The translations under genes were made by a program, and so were the position numbers. A stretch of DNA of 18,225 nt, taken from assembly GCA_964515395.1 (NCBI GenBank), contig CAZERC010000027.1:1-18225 (forward strand). The letters run 5' to 3'. Origin of the DNA: UBA1876 sp964515395. GTDB lineage: Bacteria; Synergistota; Synergistia; Synergistales; Thermovirgaceae. Shown piece by piece: positions 1 to 7,362 of the stretch; position 1 is the stretch's first letter, and the number at the start of each line of letters is the position of its first letter. The notes under the pieces are model-generated. The model saw only the letters and a list, made by a program, of their open reading frames with translations. It did no database searches and was not told where the DNA came from.

Positions 1-336
1 TGCCTTGCCGGATTTCATCCATTCCGAGAGAAACTTGCCGGTATAAAAGACCTCGACGCCGATTTGTTCAAGTTTTTCCACGGCGCCCAGGTTCTCGGCG
101 CATTTTTTGCAGGCAATGGTCCTGATGCCCTTTTCCCTGAAAGTCTTGAGCGACTCCTGTATGGCCTCGTCTTCGGCGGCCAGTTTTGTCGCCGCGCCCC
201 AGACGAGCAGGGTGACGTCCTCCCACCATCCCTGTAACTTGCAGTTCAGTGTGTACAAGAAAACCATGTTGTCCACCGTATCCCTCTCAGCCGTGGTCCA
301 GAGGACCAAAAGTTCTTCTGAGTTGCCTGAATTCAT
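1..336 (-). CDS. DsrE-like protein (C-terminus off the window edge)
   Basis: I read 112 codons on the minus strand from ATG at 336 to base 1 with no stop, so the gene is cut by the window edge. The start is supported by a GGAGG about 9 nt upstream (346-350, minus strand). The protein opens MNSGNSEELLVLWTT and continues with a mixed alpha/beta pattern (NMVFLYTLNC at 23-32, VTLLVWGAA at 41-49). This resembles DsrE/DsrF-like small sulfur-transfer or peroxide-related proteins, in which a predicted Rossmann-like core carries a conserved Cys. Cysteines are present at about residues 32, 76 and 79 (ACKKCAENLGA). Whether any is catalytic cannot be told. It is divergent from hutH across a 392-base spacer. 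The family call is by fold-like pattern only; the missing C-terminus limits certainty. Confidence 0.6.
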   Translation of the reverse strand, partial: MNSGNSEELLVLWTTAERDTVDNMVFLYTLNCKLQGWWEDVTLLVWGAATKLAAEDEAIQESLKTFREKGIRTIACKKCAENLGAVEKLEQIGVEVFYTGKFLSEWMKSGKA

Positions 337-382
337 TGATATGTGCCTCCTTTCCGGTGATGGCTTCAGTGTACTTCATAAC

Positions 383-408
383 CGTGGATTCTTTTGAAAG
401 AATCCACG
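383..408. promoter_or_regulatory. 12-bp perfect inverted repeat upstream of dsrE-like gene
   Basis: The arm CGTGGATTCTTT (383-394) and its exact reverse complement (397-408) are separated by two bases. The dyad sits 47-72 bases upstream of the dsrE-like start codon. No T-tract follows on either strand, so an operator for a dimeric regulator or a 5'-leader hairpin fits better than a terminator. Which regulator binds is unknown. Confidence 0.5.
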
Positions 409-458
409 TGGATTGCGCAAACAAAAACGTCCCGACCGGCAAAGTCGAAGGGGTTATA

Positions 459-487
459 TTGACAGGGAAGTGGATAGAGTTTAGTGT
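459..487 (+). promoter_or_regulatory. Possible sigma-70-type promoter for hutH
   Basis: A consensus -35 TTGACA (459-464) is followed after 17 bases by TAGTGT (482-487), a weak -10. It would give a leader of roughly 235 nt before hutH. The perfect -35 and the spacing are the support; the weak -10 and long leader are against it. Confidence 0.3.
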
Positions 488-498
488 ATGCATAAAAT
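485..498. repeat. Copy 1 of a short dispersed motif (tgtatgcataaaat)
   Basis: This 14-mer, containing the palindrome ATGCAT apart from its ends, occurs identically at 3531-3544 and with two differences at 13741-13754. All three copies are in non-coding or decayed DNA. It may be a -10-like or operator element, or chance in AT-rich spacer. Confidence 0.3.
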
Positions 499-591
499 TA
501 CAGGATCCCATGAAGCCCCAGATGTTTTTTGCTTACTTATACGTAGACTTGTCCATGGCCTTTTTGCGCTGAATTTGGACTGATGCTTTTT

Positions 592-608
592 CATGTATTT
601 CGTACATG
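592..608. promoter_or_regulatory. Small dyad in the hutH leader region
   Basis: CATGTA (592-597) and TACATG (603-608) are separated by TTTCG, forming a short inverted repeat 120 bases upstream of the hutH start. It could be an operator or a small leader hairpin. Six-base arms are only weak evidence. Confidence 0.25.
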
Positions 609-728
609 TGTCGAAGGTGCAAGTCAAGGTTTGCCCATTGGTAAATTTGAGTGTCTCCGCTGTGAGTTATGAATCAAATCAAGCGGGTTGGGTATGGCCA
701 AATTCTGTTTGCCTGGAGGTAATCTCGA

Positions 729-2261
729 ATGAGTCATGCAGATATCATTTTGACGGGGCATTCACTGACAATCGAGGATATTGTGAAAGTCGCCCGCGAA
801 GGCGCTTCGGTGGAGCTTGACAGCGAAGCCGCATCCTTCGTCAGACGTGGATCAGAAATGGTTCAGGAGTGGGTCGATTCCGGAAAGGTCGTTTACGGCG
901 TCTCCACGGGATTCGGCGACCTGGCGAATGTCACCATTTCTCCCGAACAGTCAAGGACGCTTCAGGAAAACCTTCTCAAGAGCCATGCCTGCGGCGTGGG
1001 CGAAGACCTGCCCGAGGAAGTGGTGCGGGCGACGATGCTGTTGAGGGTCAACACCCTCATCAGGGGATTTTCCGGCATTTCCCTCCAGACGCTTAACCAG
1101 CTCGTCAGTTACCTGAATCTCGGGATCCATCCCGTCATTCCGAACCAGGGATCCGTCGGTGCCAGCGGCGATCTTTGCCCCCTTTCCCATCTCGCCGTAT
1201 CTCTTCTCGGAATCGGGGATGTCAATTATAAGGGACGCAGGATGCCAGCCGAAACCGCACTGAAGGAAGCAGGCCTCGAACCCGTCAGGCTGCGTCCCAA
1301 GGAAGGGCTTGCGCTGAACAACGGAACGACGGCGCTTACCGCTCTTGCGGTGCTCGTTGCCCATGATGCAGGAAAGCTGGTCAAAACGGCCGACATCTCG
1401 GCGGCCCTTTCGCTGGAAGCGCTTCACGGCGTGCCCTTTGCCTTTGACAAGCGCACCCATGAGCTCCGCCCGCATACGGGACAGAAGAACGTCGCCGAGA
1501 ATGTGCGACGGTTGATTGACTCGAGCGAGATCATCGAAAAGCACAAACATGAAAGGGTTCAGGACGCCTATTCCCTTCGTTGCGTTCCCCAGGTTCACGG
1601 GGCAACCAGGGACGCCCTTGAATACGTCATCGAGAAACTCGAGATCGAGATCAATTCCGTCACGGACAACCCGATCATTTTCCCTGCAGACAAGGATGTC
1701 ATCAGTGGCGGCAACTTCCATGGACAGCCCATTGCCATTGCAATGGACTTTCTTGGCATCGCCATGGCTGAAATCGCCGGCATTTCCGAACGCCGGGTCG
1801 CCCGTCTTGTAGACCACAAGCTTTCGGGGCTGCCTCCGTTCCTCGTGGAAGACAGCGGTGTGAACAGCGGTTTCATGATTCCCCAGTACGTCTGTGCAAG
1901 CATCGTGTCCGAAAACAAGACCCTTTCACACCCGGCATCGGTGGATTCGATTCCCACGTCGGCCAACCAGGAAGACCACGTCTCGATGGGGTTCTGGGCT
2001 TCCCGCAAGGCGTCACAGATTCTGGAGAACGCCTTCAAGGTGCTCGGCATCGAGGTCATGGCAGCCTGTCAGGGTATCGAGTTTTCGGCTCCCCTTACGG
2101 CCGGAGCCGGGACCAGGGCAGCCCATGAGAAGTTCCGGAAGGAAGTCCCCTACTTGAAGGAAGATGCTTTCCTCCATCCGCTAATCAAGCGTTCCGTGGA
2201 GCTGGTCAAAAACGGGGATGTTCTTAAAGCCGTTGAAGAGCAGATCGGAGAATTGTTGTAG
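729..2261 (+). CDS. hutH: Histidine ammonia-lyase
   Basis: This 510-aa protein, the normal length for the family, removes ammonia from L-histidine to give urocanate in the cytoplasm. The MIO-prosthetic-group triad A145-S146-G147 sits in GSVGASGDLCPLSHLA. Other family marks are the catalytic-loop tyrosine Y56 (YGVSTGFG), SHACGVG from S85, QDAYSLRC, PQVHGA, NPIIF, GNFHGQP and SANQEDHVSMG. The SHxxGxG motif (S85-H86) and overall pattern favour histidine over tyrosine or phenylalanine as substrate, by family knowledge. A GGAGG nine bases upstream supports the start. No hutU, hutI or formiminotransferase gene is present here, so the rest of the pathway must lie elsewhere. The gene is monocistronic and ends just before a strong terminator. 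Confidence 0.93.
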   Translation: MSHADIILTGHSLTIEDIVKVAREGASVELDSEAASFVRRGSEMVQEWVDSGKVVYGVSTGFGDLANVTISPEQSRTLQENLLKSHACGVGEDLPEEVVRATMLLRVNTLIRGFSGISLQTLNQLVSYLNLGIHPVIPNQGSVGASGDLCPLSHLAVSLLGIGDVNYKGRRMPAETALKEAGLEPVRLRPKEGLALNNGTTALTALAVLVAHDAGKLVKTADISAALSLEALHGVPFAFDKRTHELRPHTGQKNVAENVRRLIDSSEIIEKHKHERVQDAYSLRCVPQVHGATRDALEYVIEKLEIEINSVTDNPIIFPADKDVISGGNFHGQPIAIAMDFLGIAMAEIAGISERRVARLVDHKLSGLPPFLVEDSGVNSGFMIPQYVCASIVSENKTLSHPASVDSIPTSANQEDHVSMGFWASRKASQILENAFKVLGIEVMAACQGIEFSAPLTAGAGTRAAHEKFRKEVPYLKEDAFLHPLIKRSVELVKNGDVLKAVEEQIGELL

Positions 2262-2271
2262 ACGAAAGGGA

Positions 2272-2308
2272 AAGGTCCCGGCCTCTGGAGGCCGGGACCT
2301 TCTTTTTT
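2272..2308. terminator. Rho-independent terminator shared by hutH and the convergent gene
   Basis: A 14-bp perfect stem (2272-2285 with 2288-2301) is followed by C and six T (2303-2308). It lies between the hutH stop (2261) and the stop of the minus-strand gene (2316). The A-rich left flank could provide a partial T-tract for the other strand, so it is probably bidirectional. Confidence 0.9.
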
Positions 2309-2315
2309 GCTGACA

Positions 2316-3191
2316 TCAGGATGTAACTTTTTCGTCGACCTTGCCCGGCGCGTGGCACCCGCCAAGCTGATAATAGAAGCATCGTTTTCCCAGGCAGGGA
2401 GTGCACGGGGTGTTCCGGAGCTCCATTTCCTCGTCTCCCAAAAGGAGGATCGAACATTCCGATTTCCTCGGATGCATAATATTCTGGTCATTGAGGTGGA
2501 TGCCGAGGACCTCGCTTGCACTGGTCAGGTCGAAGACCGCCGGAATGAGTTCCGAGCCTTTTCTTCCACCGCCGGGGTAGTGATCCAGCATTGGATAGAG
2601 CCCGAAAGCCGATTTTGCCCTTTCCTTGACGATTTCCCGGAGTTTGAGGTGCATCTCGTTCAACAAAAGTGATGCGGCAACATCTATCAGGAGAGCCTTG
2701 AGGTTGTTGCCTCCCCTTGAAAATTCCGTAACCTTCTTTTCGATTGCGTCGCCGATGGTCCAGGCCATCAAGGCCGTTTTCGAGCTCTTTTCCAAAGACT
2801 CCTTGAAATGAGGTCCCGTTCCCGACTCGATGGGGTTTCCAAATCTTTCGAGGAGTACCTCTATCGGGACGAAACCGATCAGTCCCCTGGGCTGGAGCAG
2901 TTCATTACAGGTTGGGCTTTGCCAAAACTCCATAAAGGAGTCAAAGGCCTTTCGAGCCCCGGCGCTCTTTTTGCTGTATTGCTCTTCCAGTCTCCCCAGA
3001 TTGACTTTGACCAGGAGGTTCTCAAGTTTTTCACAGCTTCCGGGTTTTTGTCCGTCGTGGTTTTGCAGCCAGATCGAAAAATCCTTCATTTCCGACTTCC
3101 CTCCTGGGGTCCTCCCGTTGCAATCCCTGGGTCTGACAAGCATTTCCCGCCTGCGGAAGTGGACGGTAACGTTTTTGATCGACAGACCCAT
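2316..3191 (-). CDS. Stand-alone MetH activation-domain-like protein (corrinoid/B12 activation)
   Basis: This 291-aa protein resembles free-standing versions of the AdoMet-binding activation domain of cobalamin-dependent methionine synthase. Supporting marks are an N-terminal RRREML (13-18), ALMAWTIGDAIEKKV (140-153), ALLIDVAASLLLNEM (166-180), the YPMLDHYPGGG segment near 199-209 and VLGIHLNDQNIMHPRKSECS (228-247). The last matches the family pattern of GV-L-x-MM-P-KS. A C-terminal cluster C263, C266, C271, C279 may hold a metal or Fe-S centre. In methionine synthase this domain supplies AdoMet for reductive methylation of inactive Co(II) cobalamin. A similar role for the corrinoid protein encoded at 7363 is inference. 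The ATG at 3191 has no good ribosome binding site; ATG at 3089 has AGGAGGG nine bases upstream and may be the real start (257 aa). However, the RRREML motif argues for the longer form. Confidence 0.75.
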   Translation of the reverse strand: MGLSIKNVTVHFRRREMLVRPRDCNGRTPGGKSEMKDFSIWLQNHDGQKPGSCEKLENLLVKVNLGRLEEQYSKKSAGARKAFDSFMEFWQSPTCNELLQPRGLIGFVPIEVLLERFGNPIESGTGPHFKESLEKSSKTALMAWTIGDAIEKKVTEFSRGGNNLKALLIDVAASLLLNEMHLKLREIVKERAKSAFGLYPMLDHYPGGGRKGSELIPAVFDLTSASEVLGIHLNDQNIMHPRKSECSILLLGDEEMELRNTPCTPCLGKRCFYYQLGGCHAPGKVDEKVTS

Positions 3192-3744
3192 TATAGAGGA
3201 GTGCCCCGGAAAGTGCGCCCTTGCAGTGCGTTCTCCAGCCTACAGTCAAGCCAAAGAGCTGCTGTAAATTCGGACCCGGTTACGGGTGCACAGGAAAAGC
3301 CTCGGTTATCGTATTTCCCCTGTAATAAATCCGCTCGTGAGGTATAACGCCTTGTTTTGCCCGGGTACGGTGTACTAGAGCTCATAAGGTTTATTTCAGA
3401 ATCATATTCGCCGAAATTTTGGCGCAGTTACAGGACAACTTCAAAAGCGGACTCTTGAAGGAGAATAATAGTTCGCATAACTTGCAGTGTGAGAAGAGAG
3501 TCCAAAATAAGTGCAAAATGGATGATCTGATGTATGCATAAAATCTTCTGTGGCCGCAAAAGCTTCTGATTAGGCATGTACGGTTTTTGACACCTTGTGC
3601 TTTTCTTTCGAAAAGACTTCCGAATTTTTTAAAGACGGTTGTGTTCGCCACAAATCGAATCTGTGTGACTGATAGGAAAGGTAAATCGGCTTTTTGTTTC
3701 TGGATGCCGAAAAGACATGAACAAGAGAATGGAGCATTCCCCCC
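3192..3744. other. Gene-poor, apparently decayed spacer
   Basis: No gene with a credible start and family content is visible on either strand. The bases near 3192-3390 should hold the promoter of the minus-strand activation-like gene; a TTGACT (minus strand, around 3247) is a possible -35. An exact second copy of the 14-base motif seen at 485 lies at 3531-3544. Overlapping long minus-strand frames (from about 3391 and 3570) have no recognisable protein content. The stretch ends in the relic gene at 3745. Confidence 0.5.
3531..3544. repeat. Copy 2 of the dispersed motif (tgtatgcataaaat)
   Basis: Identical over 14 bases to 485-498. It lies 201 bases upstream of the relic methyltransferase start at 3745, so it could be part of that gene's former promoter. 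Evidence is limited to the sequence identity. Confidence 0.3.
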
Positions 3745-4055
3745 ATGAACAAAATGTTCGAATATGTCAACGAACTTGGCAGGACGCCAGTCATTCCGTT
3801 TTCGGGGTTCCCGGGACTCAAGTTTTTGGGTACCTCTATCAGCCAGGGGGACGTGAGAAAGATTTTCGGTGTCCTGCCCGAGTGCATGACGGTCTTGCAT
3901 ATTTGCGGGAACAGGGCATACTTTCTCAAGGAGATGGCTGCCACCGGCGCTGAAGGTTTGAGCCTCGACACCGCGGTCAAGTTCGACGAAGTGGTCGACA
4001 AACAGCCCACGAGAACATTCAGGCCTTTGTGGAGGCCGGCAAGGCAAAAATATGA
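3745..4055 (+). pseudogene. Relic of a UroD/MtaA-type methyltransferase gene with internal deletions
   Basis: Three separated pieces of one family are joined in about 310 bases, where an intact gene is near 1 kb. Piece one is the N-terminus (MNKMFEYVNELGRTPVIPF, then GFPGLKFLGTSIS), read from ATG 3745. Piece two, from about 3877, is the zinc-site region: VLHICGN followed by FLKEMAATGAEGLSLDTAVKF. It contains the His-x-Cys metal motif of MtaA/MtbA-like methylcobamide methyltransferases. Piece three is in another frame (about 4005-4055) and reads HENIQAFVEAGKAKI then TGA, the typical C-terminal helix of the family. Most of the barrel between piece one and two, and the part carrying the last zinc Cys before piece three, are missing. 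The open frame itself continues to 4152 with meaningless sequence. It therefore cannot make a working enzyme. Confidence 0.8.
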
Positions 4056-4065
4056 CGCAAATGGG

Positions 4066-4100
4066 ATGCCCGGTCTCCTCCTCATGACCGGGCATTTGTC
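4066..4100 (+). terminator. Terminator-like hairpin left behind the relic gene
   Basis: A 10-bp perfect stem (ATGCCCGGTC 4066-4075, complement 4086-4095) with a 10-nt loop starts 11 bases after the relic's stop codon. It is followed by TTGTCGTT, only partly T-rich. The position suggests it was the terminator of the ancestral methyltransferase gene; it would also shield the regulator gene from upstream transcription. Confidence 0.6.
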
Positions 4101-4202
4101 GTTACGGGAAATCGGATACAATGGATCCGTGATGCCAGACTGCAGGAAGTGAAACGGCACCTCATATCCTCCGTCGCAGATTGATGGAGTGGAGGGAAAA
4201 GC

Positions 4203-7157
4203 GTGGCATATCAGGCGAAATTTCTGGGAACTCCGGCTTTTTTCTCGGACGGGAAAGAAATGTCCTTTCCTTTCCTGAAAGCCCGCATCCTTGCACTCTT
4301 GCTGGTTGAAGAGGGCACGATGCATCGTGACCGCGCCAGCTCCCTCCTCTGGGGAGACAAGACAACCGATGCGGGACGCCGGAACCTCAGCAATGCCCTG
4401 AGCGCAATCCGCAATCTGGCACCTGTTTTCATTTCACGTGGAAGATCCATCGGTTTGGATCCGAAGGTAAAGATAGAAAAAGACCTCGACCTTTTGAAAA
4501 AGGTGGACCAGCTCCCCTGGGAGGATCTTGAATGTCTTTGCAGACCCTACCTGGATCTCCCCGAGCTTGATGACTGGCCGGTATTCAATGAGTGGCTTCG
4601 TGACCGCCGCAGCAGGTATCGCAAAATGCTCGCCGAAGGCATCAAGAAACGGGCCGATCTCATGCGCAGCAAGGGAGCCGATGCCGCCTTCCAGGATGCG
4701 GTCAGGTGCTTCGAGAAACTGGCGGAACTGGAACCTTACGACGAAGATATTCATGGTGAATTGGCTCATCTATACATCAAGGCTGACCGGAAAATCGACG
4801 CTGTCCGTGTTGCACGAAACTTTTCAAGACGAGTCGAAGAAGATCTGGGTGTCCAGTCGAATCTGGAGGAGGTTCTGTCCGGAGACAGGCAGGCACGCCG
4901 TGTCAAGGGATCGAAGATCAGGACGAAACTGGCCGAAGATAATCCGCTCTTGCGGAATTCAGAGGTTCTCAAGCTTCTGGATTTTTTCTGCCGCGGCGAC
5001 AATGCGGACAAGTCTCTCTGCGGTTTTGTCTGGGGCGAAGAAGGAATAGGCAAAGGAACGCTTCTCAACGAGGTCAAAAACCGTCTGGAGAATAATGGAT
5101 GGACCTGCCTGACGGTCCGCTGCTACCAGGAAGAAATGGCACGTCCCATGGCCCCTTTCCTTCATCTTCTTCGGAGACTCGGCTGCCGGCTTCCCGATGA
5201 TGAAAACCTTTCCCCCACGGATCTGACGTACTTTCGGGTTGCGGAACGCATTCTGGAACGTCTTGCATCAAGAGGCCCTGAGGACCAGCGAATCCTTGTG
5301 ATCGAAAACCTTCAGTGGATGGACAAGGCTTCCTGGATGATTCTTGAATCCATCATCTGGAATGAATCCTTTTCCAGGAAACTCCTGATTTCGGGCTACG
5401 AGGAAGTGCGATCGACCTTCATGTTGCGCACCGAGATCGCAGGAGAACCGATCGAAACGCTGGAAATCCATCTCGACAGGTTCGATCTCGAACAGACGGG
5501 GCAAATCTGCCGGCATCTCCGTCCAGACCTGGTCTGGTCGGAACAACGCGTTGCAGAAGTATACAGTCAGACTCAGGGGACCCCTTTCTTCATTAGGCAA
5601 CTGTTGACGCCTCAGGAGGAAATTCCCGAATCCGCATTTGAGGGAGATACCTATTTTCCCCAGACAACGAATCTTTTCGAGACCAGGATCGAAATGCTGG
5701 ACGGCGATGACAGGCTCTTTCTCGAAGGCCTGGCGGTTTTCCCTGAACCGGCGACTCTTTCCCAGATTACGGACCTTCTGGATCTTTCGGGCATCGATGT
5801 TTCGACCCGGCTTGAACAAGTCGAGCTGCAAGGCCTTTTGCGGGAACATCCGGAAGAAGGTGGGGAAATCCTGTATTATTTTGCCCATCCCAAAATCAGG
5901 GAAGCCCTGCTGGAAAAGATGCAGCCCACCAGGCGGGCCGCGCTGATCGGTAAAGCCGTTGAGATTCTCGAACAGCAGTTTTCCGACGGAGAAGAAGACG
6001 GGACGGCCTTTGCCAGGATTGCCGAGCTCTGCCGCAAGGGAGGCCTCCGGTACAAGGAGATACTCTGGCGCATCAGGGAGCTGAAAGTGCATTTCAAGAC
6101 ATCCCATGAAGTCTTCCCCTCGTTGACAGATCAGGAATTGAAACGTCATGTCCCCATGGCAGAAGACACGGATTTTACGAAATATTCCATTTCGGAGGTG
6201 CGTTCGCTTCTCGACAGGCAGGTCCGGCATTATGGGCACACGCCGGAATACAATGCCCTGGAGCGTGAGCTGCTGGTTCTCGAAGGGGCATACCTGTGGT
6301 GGAGCGGCCGGTACGATGAAGCGCTGGAGACGCTCTCCGAAGCGTACCGCAGAGCCCGAAAAGGGAATGCCGACGAACAGGTGGAAGTCCTTCAGCAATT
6401 GTGTTATCTCGCCATCCAGACCGACGACGTGACCAGGCTCTTTCCCTTTGCCCGTGAGATGTACCGTCTTGCTCTGGGACATCGGTCCTTCGTTGCCATG
6501 GGAACGGCTTTGCGATTTCTTGCGATCGCCCAGATCATGAACACTCGTCCGGAGGTCGCCTCAAAACTGCTCAGGATGTCCACGAAGGTCTTCGAAAAAA
6601 TCGAGGAACAAGGTCCAGGCTATACGTTGCCTCTCATTGCGGCCGAACATTTTCGAGGGGATATTCTGATGGCTGAAGGAGACAGGACAGGAGCCCTGGA
6701 ACTTTACAAAAACTGTGTCCGCATGGGTGAGTCCCTGGGCATCCACAGGGGTATGGGGCTCTCCCTGGCGAAGTCGGGGTATTGCCTCTGCCTGCTTGGA
6801 GAGTTTGAAGAAGCCGAAAAGATGCTTCGCCGACTTGAAGGGTTCTATTTCCAGTTGAACTCCGACCAGGATGGAGGTCTGCAGGGCGGCGGCATAGCCT
6901 TCAGTCTTCTGGCTTTGATTGCAGGTCTCAAGGGCGACTGGGCCAAAAGCCGTGAATACTTCGAAATTACGGAACGACTGCTCTCCCAGGCGAGACGACC
7001 GACCTGGCTGGCCATTTACTATTGGGCGAAGGCCGAACTCGTCAAGAGCGGGAGGTCTATTCCGGCCGATTTTGTTTCCGCCGTTCTCGGTGAGGAAGAA
7101 GCCCATTATCGCAACAAGGTAGCACAGCTTGGATCCCGTGTCGGCTGGATCCACTGA
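4203..7157 (+). CDS. Large SARP/BTAD-type transcriptional regulator with ATPase and TPR regions
   Basis: This 984-aa protein starts at GTG 4203, preceded by GGAGGG six bases upstream. Residues 1-95 fit the winged-helix DNA-binding domain of SARP-like regulators (LKARILALLLVEEG, then LWGD and RRNLSNALSAIRN). Residues about 96-230 fit the BTAD helical-repeat domain, ending in the usual EEDLGVQ. Residues about 250-530 form an AAA/STAND-like ATPase: the P-loop is G278-E-E-G-I-G-K284-G-T286, lacking the usual Ser/Thr directly after Lys. The Walker B region is RILVIENLQWMD (363-374), with Glu-Asn in place of the usual Asp-Asp. The C-terminal half is helical and TPR-like (for example ALETLSEAYRRARKGNADEQ). 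Such proteins usually activate nearby operons in response to a ligand. It lies 205 bases upstream of the methyltransferase cluster on the same strand, making that cluster its likely target (inference). Confidence 0.85.
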   Translation: MAYQAKFLGTPAFFSDGKEMSFPFLKARILALLLVEEGTMHRDRASSLLWGDKTTDAGRRNLSNALSAIRNLAPVFISRGRSIGLDPKVKIEKDLDLLKKVDQLPWEDLECLCRPYLDLPELDDWPVFNEWLRDRRSRYRKMLAEGIKKRADLMRSKGADAAFQDAVRCFEKLAELEPYDEDIHGELAHLYIKADRKIDAVRVARNFSRRVEEDLGVQSNLEEVLSGDRQARRVKGSKIRTKLAEDNPLLRNSEVLKLLDFFCRGDNADKSLCGFVWGEEGIGKGTLLNEVKNRLENNGWTCLTVRCYQEEMARPMAPFLHLLRRLGCRLPDDENLSPTDLTYFRVAERILERLASRGPEDQRILVIENLQWMDKASWMILESIIWNESFSRKLLISGYEEVRSTFMLRTEIAGEPIETLEIHLDRFDLEQTGQICRHLRPDLVWSEQRVAEVYSQTQGTPFFIRQLLTPQEEIPESAFEGDTYFPQTTNLFETRIEMLDGDDRLFLEGLAVFPEPATLSQITDLLDLSGIDVSTRLEQVELQGLLREHPEEGGEILYYFAHPKIREALLEKMQPTRRAALIGKAVEILEQQFSDGEEDGTAFARIAELCRKGGLRYKEILWRIRELKVHFKTSHEVFPSLTDQELKRHVPMAEDTDFTKYSISEVRSLLDRQVRHYGHTPEYNALERELLVLEGAYLWWSGRYDEALETLSEAYRRARKGNADEQVEVLQQLCYLAIQTDDVTRLFPFAREMYRLALGHRSFVAMGTALRFLAIAQIMNTRPEVASKLLRMSTKVFEKIEEQGPGYTLPLIAAEHFRGDILMAEGDRTGALELYKNCVRMGESLGIHRGMGLSLAKSGYCLCLLGEFEEAEKMLRRLEGFYFQLNSDQDGGLQGGGIAFSLLALIAGLKGDWAKSREYFEITERLLSQARRPTWLAIYYWAKAELVKSGRSIPADFVSAVLGEEEAHYRNKVAQLGSRVGWIH

Positions 7158-7250
7158 TCCATTGCGGCCGGGAATCCCTTTACGAGAGAACTCTCCTTTT
7201 CCTCCTTTGTAATTCCGTAATTCCGCAAAAAAACCATAAACGAAACGGCC

Positions 7251-7288
7251 TTTTCCCGGGGTAATTTCCCCCGGGAAAAATATTTTTT
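7251..7288 (+). terminator. Rho-independent terminator after the regulator gene
   Basis: An 11-bp perfect stem (7251-7261 with 7269-7279) with a 7-nt loop is followed by TATTTTTT. It ends transcription from the regulator gene, so the methyltransferase cluster should have its own promoter within the next 75 bases. Confidence 0.9.
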
Positions 7289-7317
7289 GCACTCCTTTGA
7301 TGGACAGCCATTATAGT
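7287..7317 (+). promoter_or_regulatory. Possible promoter of the methyltransferase cluster
   Basis: TTGCAC (7287-7292) overlaps the end of the terminator. It is followed by ATTATA after 17 bases (7310-7315), or by TATAGT after 19 bases (7312-7317). It lies 46-76 bases upstream of the first ATG of the cluster. Regulation by the SARP-like protein could compensate for the poor -35, but no direct-repeat SARP box was recognised. Confidence 0.35.
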
Positions 7318-7362
7318 TCCTTCATAAGATACGCAAATAATCCCATCAAGGAGGATGTCAAC

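Larger units (their letters stand above)
337..728. other. Divergent intergenic spacer upstream of dsrE-like gene and hutH
   Basis: No convincing gene lies in this stretch. It contains a 12-bp perfect dyad (383-408), a smaller dyad (592-608), a possible sigma-70-type promoter for hutH (459-487) and one copy of a 14-base motif (485-498) that recurs elsewhere in the window. Several short open frames cross it, but they lack ribosome binding sites and recognisable content. Confidence 0.6.

Noticed and set aside
951..1817. 288-aa open frame on the minus strand inside hutH
   Set aside because: It is antisense to a fully convincing hutH, has no family content, and arises from codon bias.
729..2261. 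Tyrosine or phenylalanine ammonia-lyase
   Set aside because: The motif SHACGVG and the bacterial length of 510 aa fit histidine ammonia-lyase better.
3391..4325. Two overlapping minus-strand open frames (234 and 251 aa)
   Set aside because: Neither has recognisable motifs. They run across the relic methyltransferase and into the regulator start, both of which read well on the plus strand.
5268..6482. 404-aa minus-strand frame inside the regulator gene
   Set aside because: Long but low-complexity in family terms; the plus-strand protein has clear domains over the same bases.
7297..7362. Longer start for the corrinoid protein
   Set aside because: There is no ribosome binding site at 7297 and the extra 22 residues do not fit the family. 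7363 has a near-perfect AAGGAGGA.
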